The notes below the pieces were generated by a model. That model saw only the letters and a program-made list of their open reading frames with translations. It was not told the DNA's origin and searched no databases. A stretch of DNA of 64,000 bases from Phytohabitans maris (GTDB taxonomy: Bacteria > Actinomycetota > Actinomycetes > Mycobacteriales > Micromonosporaceae), in contig NZ_JAVHUY010000016.1 of assembly GCF_031085175.1 (NCBI RefSeq), positions 1 through 64,000 on the forward strand, read 5' to 3'. Position numbers and translations under genes: made by a program. Shown piece by piece: positions 35,187-43,818 of this stretch; within the stretch, counting starts at the first letter, position 1, and every line of letters starts with the position of its first letter.

Positions 35187-36151
35187 GCGCGGGCGGTGAG
35201 CTGCGGCGGCCCGGACCTGTGGGCGGACGCCCGCCCGCGGTCGCGAGCGACAGGCAGGCGGAGCGCGTCGTGGCGGTGGTGGGGCCGACCGCCGCGGGCA
35301 AGTCGGCGCTCGGCGTCGCGCTCGCCCACGCGCTCGGCGGCGAGGTGGTCAACGCCGACTCCATGCAGCTCTACCGGGGGATGGACATCGGCACCGCCAA
35401 GCTCACGCCGGCCGAGCGGGAGGGCGTGCCACACCACGCGCTGGACATCTGGGACGTGACCGAGCCGGCGAGCGTCGCGGCGTACCAGGAGGTGGCTCGC
35501 GCGGCCGTCGACGCCGTACGGGCCCGCGGCCGGGTGCCGATCCTGGTCGGCGGCTCCGGGCTGTACGTGCGGGCGGTGCTGGAGGAGTTCGAGTTTCCGG
35601 GCACCGACGCCGGGCTCCGCGCCGAGCTCGAGGCCGCGCTGGCCGCCGAGGGGCCGGCCCCGCTGTACGAGCGGCTGCGCGCCGCCGACCCCGCCGCGGC
35701 CGCCAAGATCCTGCCCACGAACGGGCGGCGGATCGTGCGGGCGCTGGAGGTGATCGCGCTGACCGGGGCGCCGTTCACCGCCGCGCTGCCGGCCGCCCCC
35801 AAGCCGTACTACGACGCGGTGCAGATCGGCGTCGACCGCCCCGACCTGGCGACCCGGGTGGCCGAGCGGGTGGACGTGATGTTCGCCGCGGGGCTGGTCG
35901 CGGAGACCGCCGCCCTCGCCGCGCGCGGCCTGCGCGAGGGTCGGACGGCCAGCCGCGCGCTCGGGTACCAGCAGGTGCTCGCCCACCTGGCCGGCGACCT
36001 CTCGCTGGACGAGGCCCGGGAGGAGACCGTGCGGGCCACCCGCCGATTCGTGCGGCGGCAGCGCACCTGGTTTCGCCGGGACACCCGGATCGCCTGGCTG
36101 GACGCCACCCGCCCGGACCTCGCCGAGGCCGCCCTGGCGATCCTGGGATGA
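35183..36151 (+). CDS. miaA: tRNA dimethylallyltransferase
   Basis: A 322-residue enzyme that transfers a dimethylallyl group to A37 of tRNAs reading UNN codons; MiaB then thiomethylates it. The P-loop is GPTAAGKSAL, followed by NADSMQLYRGMDIGTAK, LVGGSGLYVRA and the C-terminal RFVRRQRTWFRRD. GTG 35183 overlaps the preceding stop and has GGGAGCGG upstream. Its first 30 or so residues are a non-conserved leader. The stop overlaps the dapF ATG (ATGA), forming an operon dioxygenase-like-miaA-dapF. Confidence 0.95.
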   Translation: MSAGGELRRPGPVGGRPPAVASDRQAERVVAVVGPTAAGKSALGVALAHALGGEVVNADSMQLYRGMDIGTAKLTPAEREGVPHHALDIWDVTEPASVAAYQEVARAAVDAVRARGRVPILVGGSGLYVRAVLEEFEFPGTDAGLRAELEAALAAEGPAPLYERLRAADPAAAAKILPTNGRRIVRALEVIALTGAPFTAALPAAPKPYYDAVQIGVDRPDLATRVAERVDVMFAAGLVAETAALAARGLREGRTASRALGYQQVLAHLAGDLSLDEAREETVRATRRFVRRQRTWFRRDTRIAWLDATRPDLAEAALAILG

Positions 36152-36936
36152 TGGGTGGCGTGCGATTCCTGAAGGGCCATGGCACCGGCAACGACTTCGT
36201 GATCCTGCCGGAGGGGACGCCTGAGCTCACGCCCGACTTCGTGGCGGCGGTGTGCGACCGGCGGCGCGGCATCGGCGGCGACGGCGTGCTGCGCGTCGCC
36301 CGCTCCTCGCTGCCCGGCGTCGACTGGTTCATGGACTACTGGAACTCCGACGGTTCGCTCGCCGAGATGTGCGGCAACGGCGTCCGCGTCTTCGCCCGCT
36401 ATCTGGCCGCCGCCGGCCTCGCGGCCGGCACGGTCCCGATCGAGACCCGGGCCGGCGTCGTGCGCGCGGTGATCGGCGACGAGACCATCAGCGTCGACAT
36501 GGGCTTCCCCAAGGTGTACGGCGACAGCAGCGCCCGGGTCGGCGGCCTTGAGCTGCCCGGCGTGGCGGTCGACTGCGGCAACCCCCACCTGGTCTGCGCG
36601 CTGCCCGCGTCGGTGCCCCTGGAGTCGCTCGACCTGCACCTGCCGCCCGGGCACGACGAGGAGTTCTACCCGGCCGGGGTCAACGTCGAGTTCTACGTGC
36701 CGGTGGACGACCTGCACGTCCGCATGCGGGTCCACGAGCGCGGCTCGGGCGAGACCCTCTCCTGCGGCACCGGCGCGGTGGCCGTGGCGGTGGTGGCGCT
36801 GGCCGCGGCGGGGCGGGAGACCGGCGCCGTGACGGTCGACGTACCGGGTGGGCGGCTCACCGTGACCCTCGACGGCGCCGAGTGCCACCTGGCCGGACCG
36901 GCGGTGATCGTGGCTTCCGGAGAGCTTTCGCGCTGA
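36148..36936 (+). CDS. dapF: Diaminopimelate epimerase
   Basis: A 262-residue epimerase interconverting LL- and meso-diaminopimelate for lysine and peptidoglycan. The two catalytic cysteines are Cys75 (MCGNGVRVFARY) and Cys206 (SCGTGAVAVA), with KGHGTGNDFVIL at the N-terminus. ATG 36148 overlaps the miaA stop; ATG 36151 and GTG 36160 are close alternatives, and the family usually starts just before RFLKGHGTGND. Length is normal. Confidence 0.95.
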   Translation: MMGGVRFLKGHGTGNDFVILPEGTPELTPDFVAAVCDRRRGIGGDGVLRVARSSLPGVDWFMDYWNSDGSLAEMCGNGVRVFARYLAAAGLAAGTVPIETRAGVVRAVIGDETISVDMGFPKVYGDSSARVGGLELPGVAVDCGNPHLVCALPASVPLESLDLHLPPGHDEEFYPAGVNVEFYVPVDDLHVRMRVHERGSGETLSCGTGAVAVAVVALAAAGRETGAVTVDVPGGRLTVTLDGAECHLAGPAVIVASGELSR

Positions 36937-37022
36937 CCCCTTGATCGATGATGGTCCAGGTGTCAGACTGCACGCTTGGGAACGCTCCCACTAACCCTGA
37001 TCTATCTCGTGGAGGTCGACCG

Positions 37023-37550
37023 ATGCGCTGGACCAGCGGTGTGCTGCTCGGTGTCGCGGTGCTGGCGTTCGCCACCGGCTGCAACGGTCCGCAGGGCGAC
37101 AACGCCGGCCCGCCCGGCGGCATCCCGTCCCCGCCGACGCCCGCCCCGGTGGAGGGCACGCCGGTGCCCAACGGTCCGAACGTGCAGGAGGCGCTCGACG
37201 TGGCCAACAAGCAGTTCTCGCTGCTGGCCGGGGGGAATTGGGCGGACGCCTGGGGACAGTGGACGGAGGCGGCCAAGAAAGAGGTCGCCCAGAAGGACTT
37301 CGAGAAGGTCAACGCGACCTGCCCGGTCCAAAAAGGACTGAAGATCGAGCTTCAGGACGTACGCCCGGTGAGCATGGAGCTGGTCGAGCTCACCTGGCGC
37401 CAGGGCGACAAGGTGGGGCACAGCGCGCTACGCCTGACCGGCGGCAAATGGCTCTACGAACCGGCCGGCGAGACCCTGGCCGAATACTCCTCCGGCCCCG
37501 ACACCGCAATAAAGAACCGCAAGTCGTCCAACCAGTGCCCCGCACCGTGA
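37023..37550 (+). CDS. Hypothetical lipoprotein, 175 residues
   Basis: A small secreted lipoprotein: hydrophobic signal ending LAFATGC with Cys20, then a Pro/Gly-rich linker (PPGGIPSPPTPAPVEGTP) and a globular part of about 110 residues (FSLLAGGNWADAWGQWTEAAKKEV, with a Cys in NATCPVQ and one near the C-terminus that may pair). The fold may resemble NTF2-like lipoproteins but I cannot confirm this. GGAGG upstream supports ATG 37023. It converges on the malic enzyme gene across a hairpin terminator. Confidence 0.82.
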   Translation: MRWTSGVLLGVAVLAFATGCNGPQGDNAGPPGGIPSPPTPAPVEGTPVPNGPNVQEALDVANKQFSLLAGGNWADAWGQWTEAAKKEVAQKDFEKVNATCPVQKGLKIELQDVRPVSMELVELTWRQGDKVGHSALRLTGGKWLYEPAGETLAEYSSGPDTAIKNRKSSNQCPAP

Positions 37551-37570
37551 GCCCACCCCCAGTCAGGGTT

Positions 37571-37626
37571 GATCAGGGAGCTGGTGCGGCGACCCGCCGC
37601 GCGACCCGCCCACCAACTCCCTGATC
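37571..37626. terminator. Bidirectional terminator between convergent genes
   Basis: GATCAGGGAGCTGGTG (37571-37586) and CACCAACTCCCTGATC (37611-37626) pair at 15 of 16 positions. It sits between the lipoprotein stop (37550) and the malic enzyme stop (37638), so it can serve both strands. Confidence 0.65.
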
Positions 37627-37637
37627 GACGGCGGGGG

Positions 37638-39041
37638 TCAACCGCGCGGCGGGGAGGCGGCCTCGCGGACGGCGGCGGCCACGGCGGGCGCGACGCGGGA
37701 GTCGAAGACGCTCGGCACGATCACGCTCGGGTTGATCTTTTCCTCGCCCACCACGTCGGCGATCGCCCGGGCCGCCGCCAGCGCCATCTCGTCGGTGAAC
37801 TCCTCGGCGTGCGCGTCCAGCATGCCGCGGAAGACACCGGGGAACGCCAGCACGTTGTTGATCTGGTTGGGCTGGTCGGAACGGCCGGTCGCCACCACCG
37901 CCGCGTGCTTGCGGGCCTCCCGCGGGTCGACCTCGGGGTCCGGGTTGGCCAGCGCGAAGACGATCGCGTTCGGCGCCATGCCCGCGATGTCGTCGCCGGT
38001 CAGCAGGTTGGGCGCGCTCACCCCGATGAAGACGTCAGCGCCCCGGATCGCGCCGGCGAGGTCACCGGCGTACCCGCTGGTGTTGGTGTGCTCGGCCAGC
38101 CACTGCCAGGACGAGCTGAGGTCGGTCATGCCACGGTGCAGGGCGCCCTTCCGGTCGTACGCGATGATGTCGCCCACGCCCTGACGCAGCAGCAGCTTCA
38201 TGATGGCCGTACCCGCGGCTCCGGCCCCGGAGACGACCACCCGCACGTCGGCGAGCTGCTTGCCCACGACGCGCAGCGCGTTGGTGAGCGCGGCCAGGAC
38301 GCAGATCGCGGTGCCGTGCTGGTCGTCGTGGAAGACCGGGATGTCCAGCTCCTGCCGCAGCCGCTCCTCGATCTCGAAGCACCGTGGCGCGGCGATGTCC
38401 TCCAGGTTGATCCCCCCGTACGCCGGCGCGATCGCCTTCACGATCCGGACGATCTCGTCGGTGTCCGTGGTGTCGAGCACGACCGGCCACGCGTCCACGC
38501 CGCCGAACCGCTTGAAGAGCGCAGCCTTCCCCTCCATCACGGGCAGCGCGGCGGCCGGGCCGATGTTGCCCAGGCCGAGCACGGCGGTGCCGTCGGTGAC
38601 CACGGCCACGGTGTTGCGCTTGATGGTGAGGCGGCGGGCGTCGGCCGGGTTTTCCGCGATCGCGAGGCAGACCCGGGCCACCCCCGGCGTGTACGCGCGG
38701 GAGAGCTCGTCGCGGTTGCGGAGCGCCACCTTCGAGTTGACCTCGATCTTGCCGCCCAGGTGGAGCAGGAACGTGCGGTCGGAGACCTTGTGCACCTCGA
38801 CCCCGGGCAGTACCTCGAGCGCCTTGACCACCTGGTCGGCGTGACCCGAGTCGGCGGTGTCGCAGGTGATGTCGACGGTCACCCGGACGTGGTCGGAGTC
38901 GACCACGTCGAGGGCGGTGACGACCGCGCCGGCCTCACCGACGCACATCGTCAACCGTCCGATCGCCGACGCGTCGGCGGTGACGCTCACCCGGATGGTG
39001 ATGGAGAAGCCGGCGCTGGGCAGGCGCGTGGAGGTCGGCAC
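37638..39041 (-). CDS. NAD(P)-dependent malic enzyme with ACT domain
   Basis: A 467-residue oxidative malate decarboxylase (malate to pyruvate). An N-terminal ACT-like domain (about 10-90, FSITIRVSVTADASAIGRLT) precedes the catalytic core: SRAYTPGVARVCLAIA, VTDGTAVLGLGNIGP, FHDDQHGTAICVLAAL, the Rossmann VVSGAGAAGTAIMKLL and FALANPDPEVDP. GTG 39041 is chosen at the start of the ACT region; AAAGGGA lies about 12 bp upstream. A perfect 20-bp-arm hairpin lies about 26-70 bp upstream. Cofactor preference cannot be read with confidence. Confidence 0.92.
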   Translation of the reverse strand: MPTSTRLPSAGFSITIRVSVTADASAIGRLTMCVGEAGAVVTALDVVDSDHVRVTVDITCDTADSGHADQVVKALEVLPGVEVHKVSDRTFLLHLGGKIEVNSKVALRNRDELSRAYTPGVARVCLAIAENPADARRLTIKRNTVAVVTDGTAVLGLGNIGPAAALPVMEGKAALFKRFGGVDAWPVVLDTTDTDEIVRIVKAIAPAYGGINLEDIAAPRCFEIEERLRQELDIPVFHDDQHGTAICVLAALTNALRVVGKQLADVRVVVSGAGAAGTAIMKLLLRQGVGDIIAYDRKGALHRGMTDLSSSWQWLAEHTNTSGYAGDLAGAIRGADVFIGVSAPNLLTGDDIAGMAPNAIVFALANPDPEVDPREARKHAAVVATGRSDQPNQINNVLAFPGVFRGMLDAHAEEFTDEMALAAARAIADVVGEEKINPSVIVPSVFDSRVAPAVAAAVREAASPPRG

Positions 39042-39066
39042 TGGGATGTCCCTTTCTGGCTTTTCT

Positions 39067-39110
39067 GCGCTGGTCGCCGCGTCGCGCTGGCGCGACGCGG
39101 CGACCAGCGC
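39067..39110. promoter_or_regulatory. Perfect hairpin upstream of the malic enzyme gene
   Basis: GCGCTGGTCGCCGCGTCGCG (39067-39086) and its exact reverse complement (39091-39110) flank a CTGG loop. It lies in the gap between divergent malic enzyme and hflX, close to the malic enzyme start. A leader hairpin or a protein-binding site are both possible. Confidence 0.6.
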
Positions 39111-39245
39111 GCACCAGAGCGGATACTGAACGGTCAAGCCATTTCTACTCCGCGTGCGGGTGGGTACTTAACCCAGGTGCGTTCGGGCGATGAGCGTGAC
39201 ACCATTGAAGGCCGGACCAAACGGGCACTGACCAGGGAGACCAGC

Positions 39246-40655
39246 TTGCAGGACGTCGTTCTCACCAGCGAAGACGCCACGACGGGTGAGCTGGAGCTCG
39301 AGGACCGAAACGCACTGCGCCGAGTCGCCGGCCTCTCGACCGAGCTGGCCGACGTCACCGAGGTGGAGTACCGGCAGCTGCGCCTCGAGCGCGTGGTGCT
39401 GGTGGGGGTCTGGACCGAGGGCACGGTCACCGACGCGGAAAACTCCCTGACCGAGCTCGCCGCGCTGGCCGAGACCGCCGGCTCCCAGGTGCTCGAAGGG
39501 GTGATCCAGCGGCGCGGCCGCCCCGACCCCGCCACCTACATCGGGCGAGGCAAGGTCGACGAGCTGGGCTCGGTGGTCCAGTCGAGCGGCGCCGACACGG
39601 TGATCTGCGACGGCGAGCTCTCCCCGTCGCAGCTGCGCAACCTGGAGCAGCGCACCAAGGTAAAGGTGATCGACCGCACCGCGCTGATCCTCGACATCTT
39701 CGCCCAGCACGCCAAGAGCAAGGAGGGCAAGGCGCAGGTCGAGCTCGCCCAGCTGGAGTACTTCCTGCCTCGCCTGCGCGGTTGGGGTGAGGCGCTCTCC
39801 CGCCAGACCGGTGGTAGCGGGCGGGGCGGGGGCGCCGGGGGCGGCGTGGGCCTGCGCGGTCCCGGTGAGACCAAGCTCGAGACCGACCGCCGCCGCATCC
39901 GCACCCGCATCGCGCGGCTGCGCCGCGAGATCAAGGGTATGCGGACCATCCGCCAGACCATGCGCGCCAGCCGCGCGCGTAACAGCATCCCCGCGGTCGC
40001 CATCGCCGGATATACGAACGCGGGCAAGTCGAGCCTGCTCAACCGGCTGACCGGCGCGGGTGTGCTGGTCGAGGACGCGCTCTTCGCCACCCTCGACCCC
40101 ACCACCCGGCGGGCCGAGACGCCTGACGGGCGGATCTACACGCTCTCCGACACGGTCGGGTTCGTCCGGCACCTGCCGCACCAGATCGTCGAGGCGTTCC
40201 GCTCCACGCTCGAAGAGGTGGCCGAGGCCGACCTGGTCGTGCACGTGGTCGACGGGGCACACCCCGACCCCGAGGAGCAGGTGCGGGCGGTGCGCGAGGT
40301 GCTCGCCGAGGTGGGCGCCGACGCGCTGCCCGAGCTGCTCGCGGTCAACAAGGTCGACGCGGCCGACGAGGAGACCCTGCTGCGGCTCAAGCGCGCGTGG
40401 CCGGAGGCGGTCTTCGTCTCCGCCCGCACCGGGCAGGGGATCGACGACCTTCGCGCCGCGGTCGAGGCGCGGCTGCCGGTGCCGGCGGTGGAGCTGGCGG
40501 TCGTCGTGCCGTACGACCGGGGCGAGCTCGTCTCCCGCATCCATCGACGGGGTGAGGTGCTCTCCGCCAGCCACACCGACCGCGGCACCGAGCTGCGCGT
40601 GCGGGTCGACCAGGCATTGGCGGCGGAGTTGGCGCCATTTGCGCACGCGGAGTGA
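39246..40655 (+). CDS. hflX: GTPase HflX
   Basis: A 469-residue ribosome-associated GTPase that splits stalled ribosomes. The N-terminal HflX domain (LRLERVVLVGVWTEG, RPDPATYIGRGKVDEL, VKVIDRTALILDIFAQHAKSKEGKAQVELAQLEY) is followed by a helical/Gly-rich linker and the G domain: G1 GYTNAGKSS, G3 DTVGF, G4 NKVD, G5 SARTG. TTG 39246 is chosen because AGGGAG lies upstream and the start then matches the family; GTG 39177 would add 23 residues. The gene is monocistronic between divergent malic enzyme and the propeller protein. Confidence 0.93.
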   Translation: MQDVVLTSEDATTGELELEDRNALRRVAGLSTELADVTEVEYRQLRLERVVLVGVWTEGTVTDAENSLTELAALAETAGSQVLEGVIQRRGRPDPATYIGRGKVDELGSVVQSSGADTVICDGELSPSQLRNLEQRTKVKVIDRTALILDIFAQHAKSKEGKAQVELAQLEYFLPRLRGWGEALSRQTGGSGRGGGAGGGVGLRGPGETKLETDRRRIRTRIARLRREIKGMRTIRQTMRASRARNSIPAVAIAGYTNAGKSSLLNRLTGAGVLVEDALFATLDPTTRRAETPDGRIYTLSDTVGFVRHLPHQIVEAFRSTLEEVAEADLVVHVVDGAHPDPEEQVRAVREVLAEVGADALPELLAVNKVDAADEETLLRLKRAWPEAVFVSARTGQGIDDLRAAVEARLPVPAVELAVVVPYDRGELVSRIHRRGEVLSASHTDRGTELRVRVDQALAAELAPFAHAE

Positions 40656-40705
40656 CGAAACCTGGCGTTACCCACGGGATGCGTACGGCGTGCGACACTG
40701 GCCTG

Positions 40706-42232
40706 ATGCGTCGTTTGGTGTCCTCGGTGGTGGTTGCGCTGGGCCTGGTCGGCACCGGCCTGGCCATCCCGGCGCCCGCTGTGGCGGCCGGTAAGAAGGT
40801 CTGCACCATCGAGGACTCCAAGCTCGACGAGCTCTCCGGGCTCGTCTCCACGAGCAGTGGATACATCACGGTCAACGACAGCAGCGAGTCGTCCAACCGC
40901 AAGCGCGTCTTCTACCTCGACGGCAAGTGCAACGTCACCAAAAACGTGCAGTACAGCGGCGACGGCCCCCGCGACACCGAAGACCTCGCGGTCTCGCCCG
41001 ACGGCAAGACGCTCTGGATCGCCGACACGGGCGACAACCCGCAGGCCGCCGAGCGGCGCAGCAGCGTGGCCCTGTGGACCATGCCGATCGGCGGCGGGTC
41101 CCGCCCGGTGCTCCACCGCGTGGCGTACCCGGGTGGCAAGCCCCACGACGCCGAGGCACTGCTGGTCGGCCCGGGCAACGCACCGATCATCATCACCAAG
41201 ACCGGCGGAAAGGCCGAGCTCTACAGCCCCGCCGCCGCCCTCAAGACCGACAACGACACGCCGGTCCCGCTCAAGAAGGTCGGCGAGGTCACCGTGCCGA
41301 AGACGGAGACCGACAACCCGTTCGGCGCGGTGGGGCGGCTCACCGTCACCGGCGCGGCCCGCTCGCCCGACGGCAGCCGGGTGGTCCTGCGCACCTACGC
41401 CGACGCGTTCGAGTACGACGTGGCGGACGGCGACGTGGTCAAGGCGCTCACCACCGGCGAGCCGCGCTCGACCCCGCTCGACAGCGACCAGTTCGGCGAG
41501 GCGATCGCCTACAGCCCGGACGGCAAGACTTTCGTCACCGTCTCCGACCTGGGCAATCTCGGCGACGACGTGAGCAACGACATGTTCCGCTACACCCCCT
41601 CGCAGAGCAAGCCCAAGGACCCCGTCGCCGCCGAGCTGCCGGCCGGGGCGAGTGGCGCCGACAGCGGGCGGTCCTGGACCGACGACCTGACGATCGGCCA
41701 GATCACCTACATGGTGGGCGCGATCGGCGTGCTTGGCGCGGTCCTGGTGGGCGCCGGCATCTTCGGCATCCTGCGGGCCCGCCGCCGCGCGGCCGCCGAG
41801 CCGGCGCCGCTCAAGGGGGGCCTGCGCGACAGCCCGTCCGGCTCGATCGGCCGCACACCGGTGCCCGGCGCCGCGGCCGTGGCGTCCGCGTCGGTCGACA
41901 AGGGCTTCGGGTACGACGACGCGAGCTGGGACCGCCGGCCGGGCGGCTACGACGACGGCTACCGCTCGGGCCGCCCCGACGACGACTACCAGCCCGCCGG
42001 CACCACGTACGGGTCGGCCCGTCCCGCGTCGTCGGGCGGCGGTGTCTACGGCGGCTCCGGCGGCAAGAGCGGCGGCGGTGTCTACGGCGGCGCCAACGGC
42101 GGCAGCGGCAACGTCTACGGCGGTGGCGGGCAGTCCCAGCCGCCGCGCGAGGCCGGCGGCACCTACTCGTCGGGCGGCGTCTACGGCCGTCCACAGGGCG
42201 GCGGCACCTACCCGCCCGACGAGGGCTACTGA
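40706..42232 (+). CDS. Secreted beta-propeller membrane protein with Gly/Tyr-rich tail
   Basis: A 508-residue protein with a signal peptide (about 1-29), an extracytoplasmic propeller-like region (CTIEDSKLDELSGLVSTSSGY, DTEDLAVSPDGKTLWIADTGDN, DAEALLVGPGNAPIIITK, GEAIAYSPDGKTFVTVSD), one transmembrane helix (about 336-358, ITYMVGAIGVLGAVLVGAGIFGIL) and a basic cytoplasmic tail. The tail ends in low-complexity repeats GGGVYGG, NVYGGGG and SGGVYG. Related proteins occur near lexA in actinomycetes, but I know of no function. It converges on lexA with 37 bp between stops. Confidence 0.8.
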   Translation: MRRLVSSVVVALGLVGTGLAIPAPAVAAGKKVCTIEDSKLDELSGLVSTSSGYITVNDSSESSNRKRVFYLDGKCNVTKNVQYSGDGPRDTEDLAVSPDGKTLWIADTGDNPQAAERRSSVALWTMPIGGGSRPVLHRVAYPGGKPHDAEALLVGPGNAPIIITKTGGKAELYSPAAALKTDNDTPVPLKKVGEVTVPKTETDNPFGAVGRLTVTGAARSPDGSRVVLRTYADAFEYDVADGDVVKALTTGEPRSTPLDSDQFGEAIAYSPDGKTFVTVSDLGNLGDDVSNDMFRYTPSQSKPKDPVAAELPAGASGADSGRSWTDDLTIGQITYMVGAIGVLGAVLVGAGIFGILRARRRAAAEPAPLKGGLRDSPSGSIGRTPVPGAAAVASASVDKGFGYDDASWDRRPGGYDDGYRSGRPDDDYQPAGTTYGSARPASSGGGVYGGSGGKSGGGVYGGANGGSGNVYGGGGQSQPPREAGGTYSSGGVYGRPQGGGTYPPDEGY

Positions 42233-42250
42233 CTGACCCCGCTTCCCCCT

Positions 42251-42290
42251 TACTTCACGCGGCGCAGGACTACTTCACGCGACGCAGGAC
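42251..42290. repeat. 20-bp tandem duplication of the lexA 3' end
   Basis: TACTTCACGCGGCGCAGGAC (42251-42270) and TACTTCACGCGACGCAGGAC (42271-42290) differ at one base. Read on the minus strand the second copy encodes the last six residues of LexA (VLRRVK) plus its stop; the first repeats the same codons just beyond the stop. Confidence 0.92.
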
Positions 42291-43070
42291 GGCCACGACG
42301 CGGCCGAGGATCGTGGCGTCGTCACCGGGGATCGGGTCGAAGGCCGGGTTTTGCGGCATCAGCCACACGTGCCCGTCCTTGCGGCGGTACGTCTTCACGG
42401 TCGCCTCGCCCTCGATCATCGCGGCCACGATCTCACCCGCGTTGGCCGTGGGCTGCTGGCGCACGACCACCCAGTCGCCGTCGCAGATCGCCGCCTCGAC
42501 CATCGAGTCGCCCTTGACCTGGAGCATGAAGACCTCGCCCTCGCCGACCAGCTCGCGCGGCAGCGGAAAGACGTCTTCGACCGCCTGCTCGGCGAGGATC
42601 GGGCCACCGGCGGCGATGCGGCCCAGCATCGGCACGTACGCCGGGGCGGGGCGGGCGGCCCGCGCGGTCTCGTCGTCGAGCATCTCGCTCGGCGGCCGCA
42701 CGTCGACGGCGCGCGGCCGGTTGGGGTCGCGGCGCAGGAAGCCCTTTCGCTCCAGCTCCTTCAGCTGGTAGGCCACGCTGGAGGGGGAGACCAGCCCGAC
42801 CGCCTCGCCGATCTCGCGCACGCTCGGCGGATAGCCGTAGCGCTCCACCCAATCGCGGATGAACTCGAGGATCCGCCGCTGGCGCGCGGTCAGGTCGGCC
42901 GTCACCAGGTCGGGGAAGGAGCTGACCACCGGAGTGACGGCGCGCAGCTGGGGCGCGTCGGCGGTCCGGGAACGGGCCGGGCTACGCCGCCGCGTGCCGG
43001 CCGCCGCCGTCGCCTTGGCGCTCTTTTGCTGGGTCGGCGCTTGCCGCCCGCCTCGCTCGTCGGTGGGCAC
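42270..43070 (-). CDS. lexA: SOS repressor LexA
   Basis: A 266-residue LexA. The winged helix-turn-helix is at about 58-120 ([34 protein letters not shown]). Self-cleavage would occur at Ala154-Gly155 in [11 protein letters not shown]; the Ser-Lys dyad is Ser189 (KGDSMVEA) and Lys226 (ATVKTYRR). The first 50 residues are an Ala/Arg-rich leader, longer than in many homologues. GTG 43070 has GGGAGG upstream at suitable distance. It is divergent from a LysM gene, with three LexA boxes between them, so it is autoregulated. Confidence 0.96.
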   Translation of the reverse strand: MPTDERGGRQAPTQQKSAKATAAAGTRRRSPARSRTADAPQLRAVTPVVSSFPDLVTADLTARQRRILEFIRDWVERYGYPPSVREIGEAVGLVSPSSVAYQLKELERKGFLRRDPNRPRAVDVRPPSEMLDDETARAARPAPAYVPMLGRIAAGGPILAEQAVEDVFPLPRELVGEGEVFMLQVKGDSMVEAAICDGDWVVVRQQPTANAGEIVAAMIEGEATVKTYRRKDGHVWLMPQNPAFDPIPGDDATILGRVVAVLRRVK

Positions 43071-43229
43071 GGGTCTGTCCTCCCTGTCGCGGTGGTGCGC
43101 GTGGTGCTTTCGCGGTGCGCGGTGGTGCTGGCGGTCTGCTCGTAGCCCCGACCGGCCGCCTCTTTCGTGGGGATAGTGCCGCGGTGCCCCGGATCGGTGG
43201 ACTCACCGTATCGGCAAGATTGGCCAGTT

Positions 43230-43245
43230 TCAAACATCTGTACGA
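43230..43245. promoter_or_regulatory. LexA box 1 in the lexA/LysM intergenic region
   Basis: TCAAACATCTGTACGA matches TCGAAC-N4-GTTCGA at 10 of 12 positions. It is the box nearest lexA (160 bp upstream) and probably mediates autoregulation. Confidence 0.6.
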
Positions 43246-43281
43246 CCTACGTGTCGGCGTGTCGCGCGTCGCCTCTCGACA

Positions 43282-43297
43282 TCGCACAGATGTTCTG
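43282..43297. promoter_or_regulatory. LexA-like box 2
   Basis: TCGCACAGATGTTCTG matches the consensus at 9 of 12 positions. Its spacing of 52 bp from box 1 and 40 bp from box 3 suggests cooperative occupation, but on its own it is weak. Confidence 0.4.
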
Positions 43298-43321
43298 GTA
43301 GACCATCGTACGTCCGTTCGA

Positions 43322-43337
43322 TCGAACTGTCGTTCGA
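43322..43337. promoter_or_regulatory. LexA box 3, perfect consensus
   Basis: TCGAACTGTCGTTCGA is an exact TCGAAC-N4-GTTCGA match, 31 bp upstream of the LysM gene start. It predicts tight SOS control of that gene. Confidence 0.85.
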
Positions 43338-43368
43338 CCAGGGGTCGGGCCAATCGAGGGGGGCCGGT

Positions 43369-43818
43369 ATGCACGCGATGGAAGCGCGGGTCGCGATGGG
43401 TGCGCGCGGTGGGAGCCGCACCCGCACGGTGACGGCCGCGCCAGCCCTGCCCGGCGTGCTGGCGCTGGCGACCGCGGCGGGCGTCGTTCCGCAGCGCTCG
43501 GCCCCCCGCCCGCGCGTCGCGCGCCACGCCGGCAAGCCGCGGCTCCGCCTCACCCGCCGGGGCCGCGCGGTCGTGTTCGCGTTCTTCCTCCTGCTCGCCG
43601 CGGCCGGCGTCACCCTCGCCGCCACCGCCTCCCGCGCCGCCGACCCGTCCGGCCCACCGCCCACGACCGTGGTGCGGCAGGGCGACACGCTCTGGTCCAT
43701 CGCCGACCGCCACCACCCGAGGGGCAACCGCCTGGCGGTCATCGAGGAGATCCGCCGGCTCAACTCCCTGGACGACTACACCGTCTACACCGGCCAGGAG
43801 CTCAAGCTCCCCAACTGA
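43369..43818 (+). CDS. SOS-regulated LysM membrane protein (ChiZ/DivS/YneA-like division inhibitor)
   Basis: A 149-residue protein with a basic cytoplasmic N-terminus, one transmembrane helix (about 66-86, VVFAFFLLLAAAGVTLAATA) and an extracytoplasmic LysM domain (about 99-147, VVRQGDTLWSIADRHHPRG...YTVYTGQELKLPN). Position and layout match the LysM protein divergent from lexA in mycobacteria (Rv2719c/ChiZ) and the analogous SOS division suppressors of other Gram-positives, which delay septation after DNA damage. A perfect LexA box lies just upstream. Sequence similarity to ChiZ outside LysM is low, so the role is inferred from architecture, location and regulation. Confidence 0.85.
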   Translation: MHAMEARVAMGARGGSRTRTVTAAPALPGVLALATAAGVVPQRSAPRPRVARHAGKPRLRLTRRGRAVVFAFFLLLAAAGVTLAATASRAADPSGPPPTTVVRQGDTLWSIADRHHPRGNRLAVIEEIRRLNSLDDYTVYTGQELKLPN

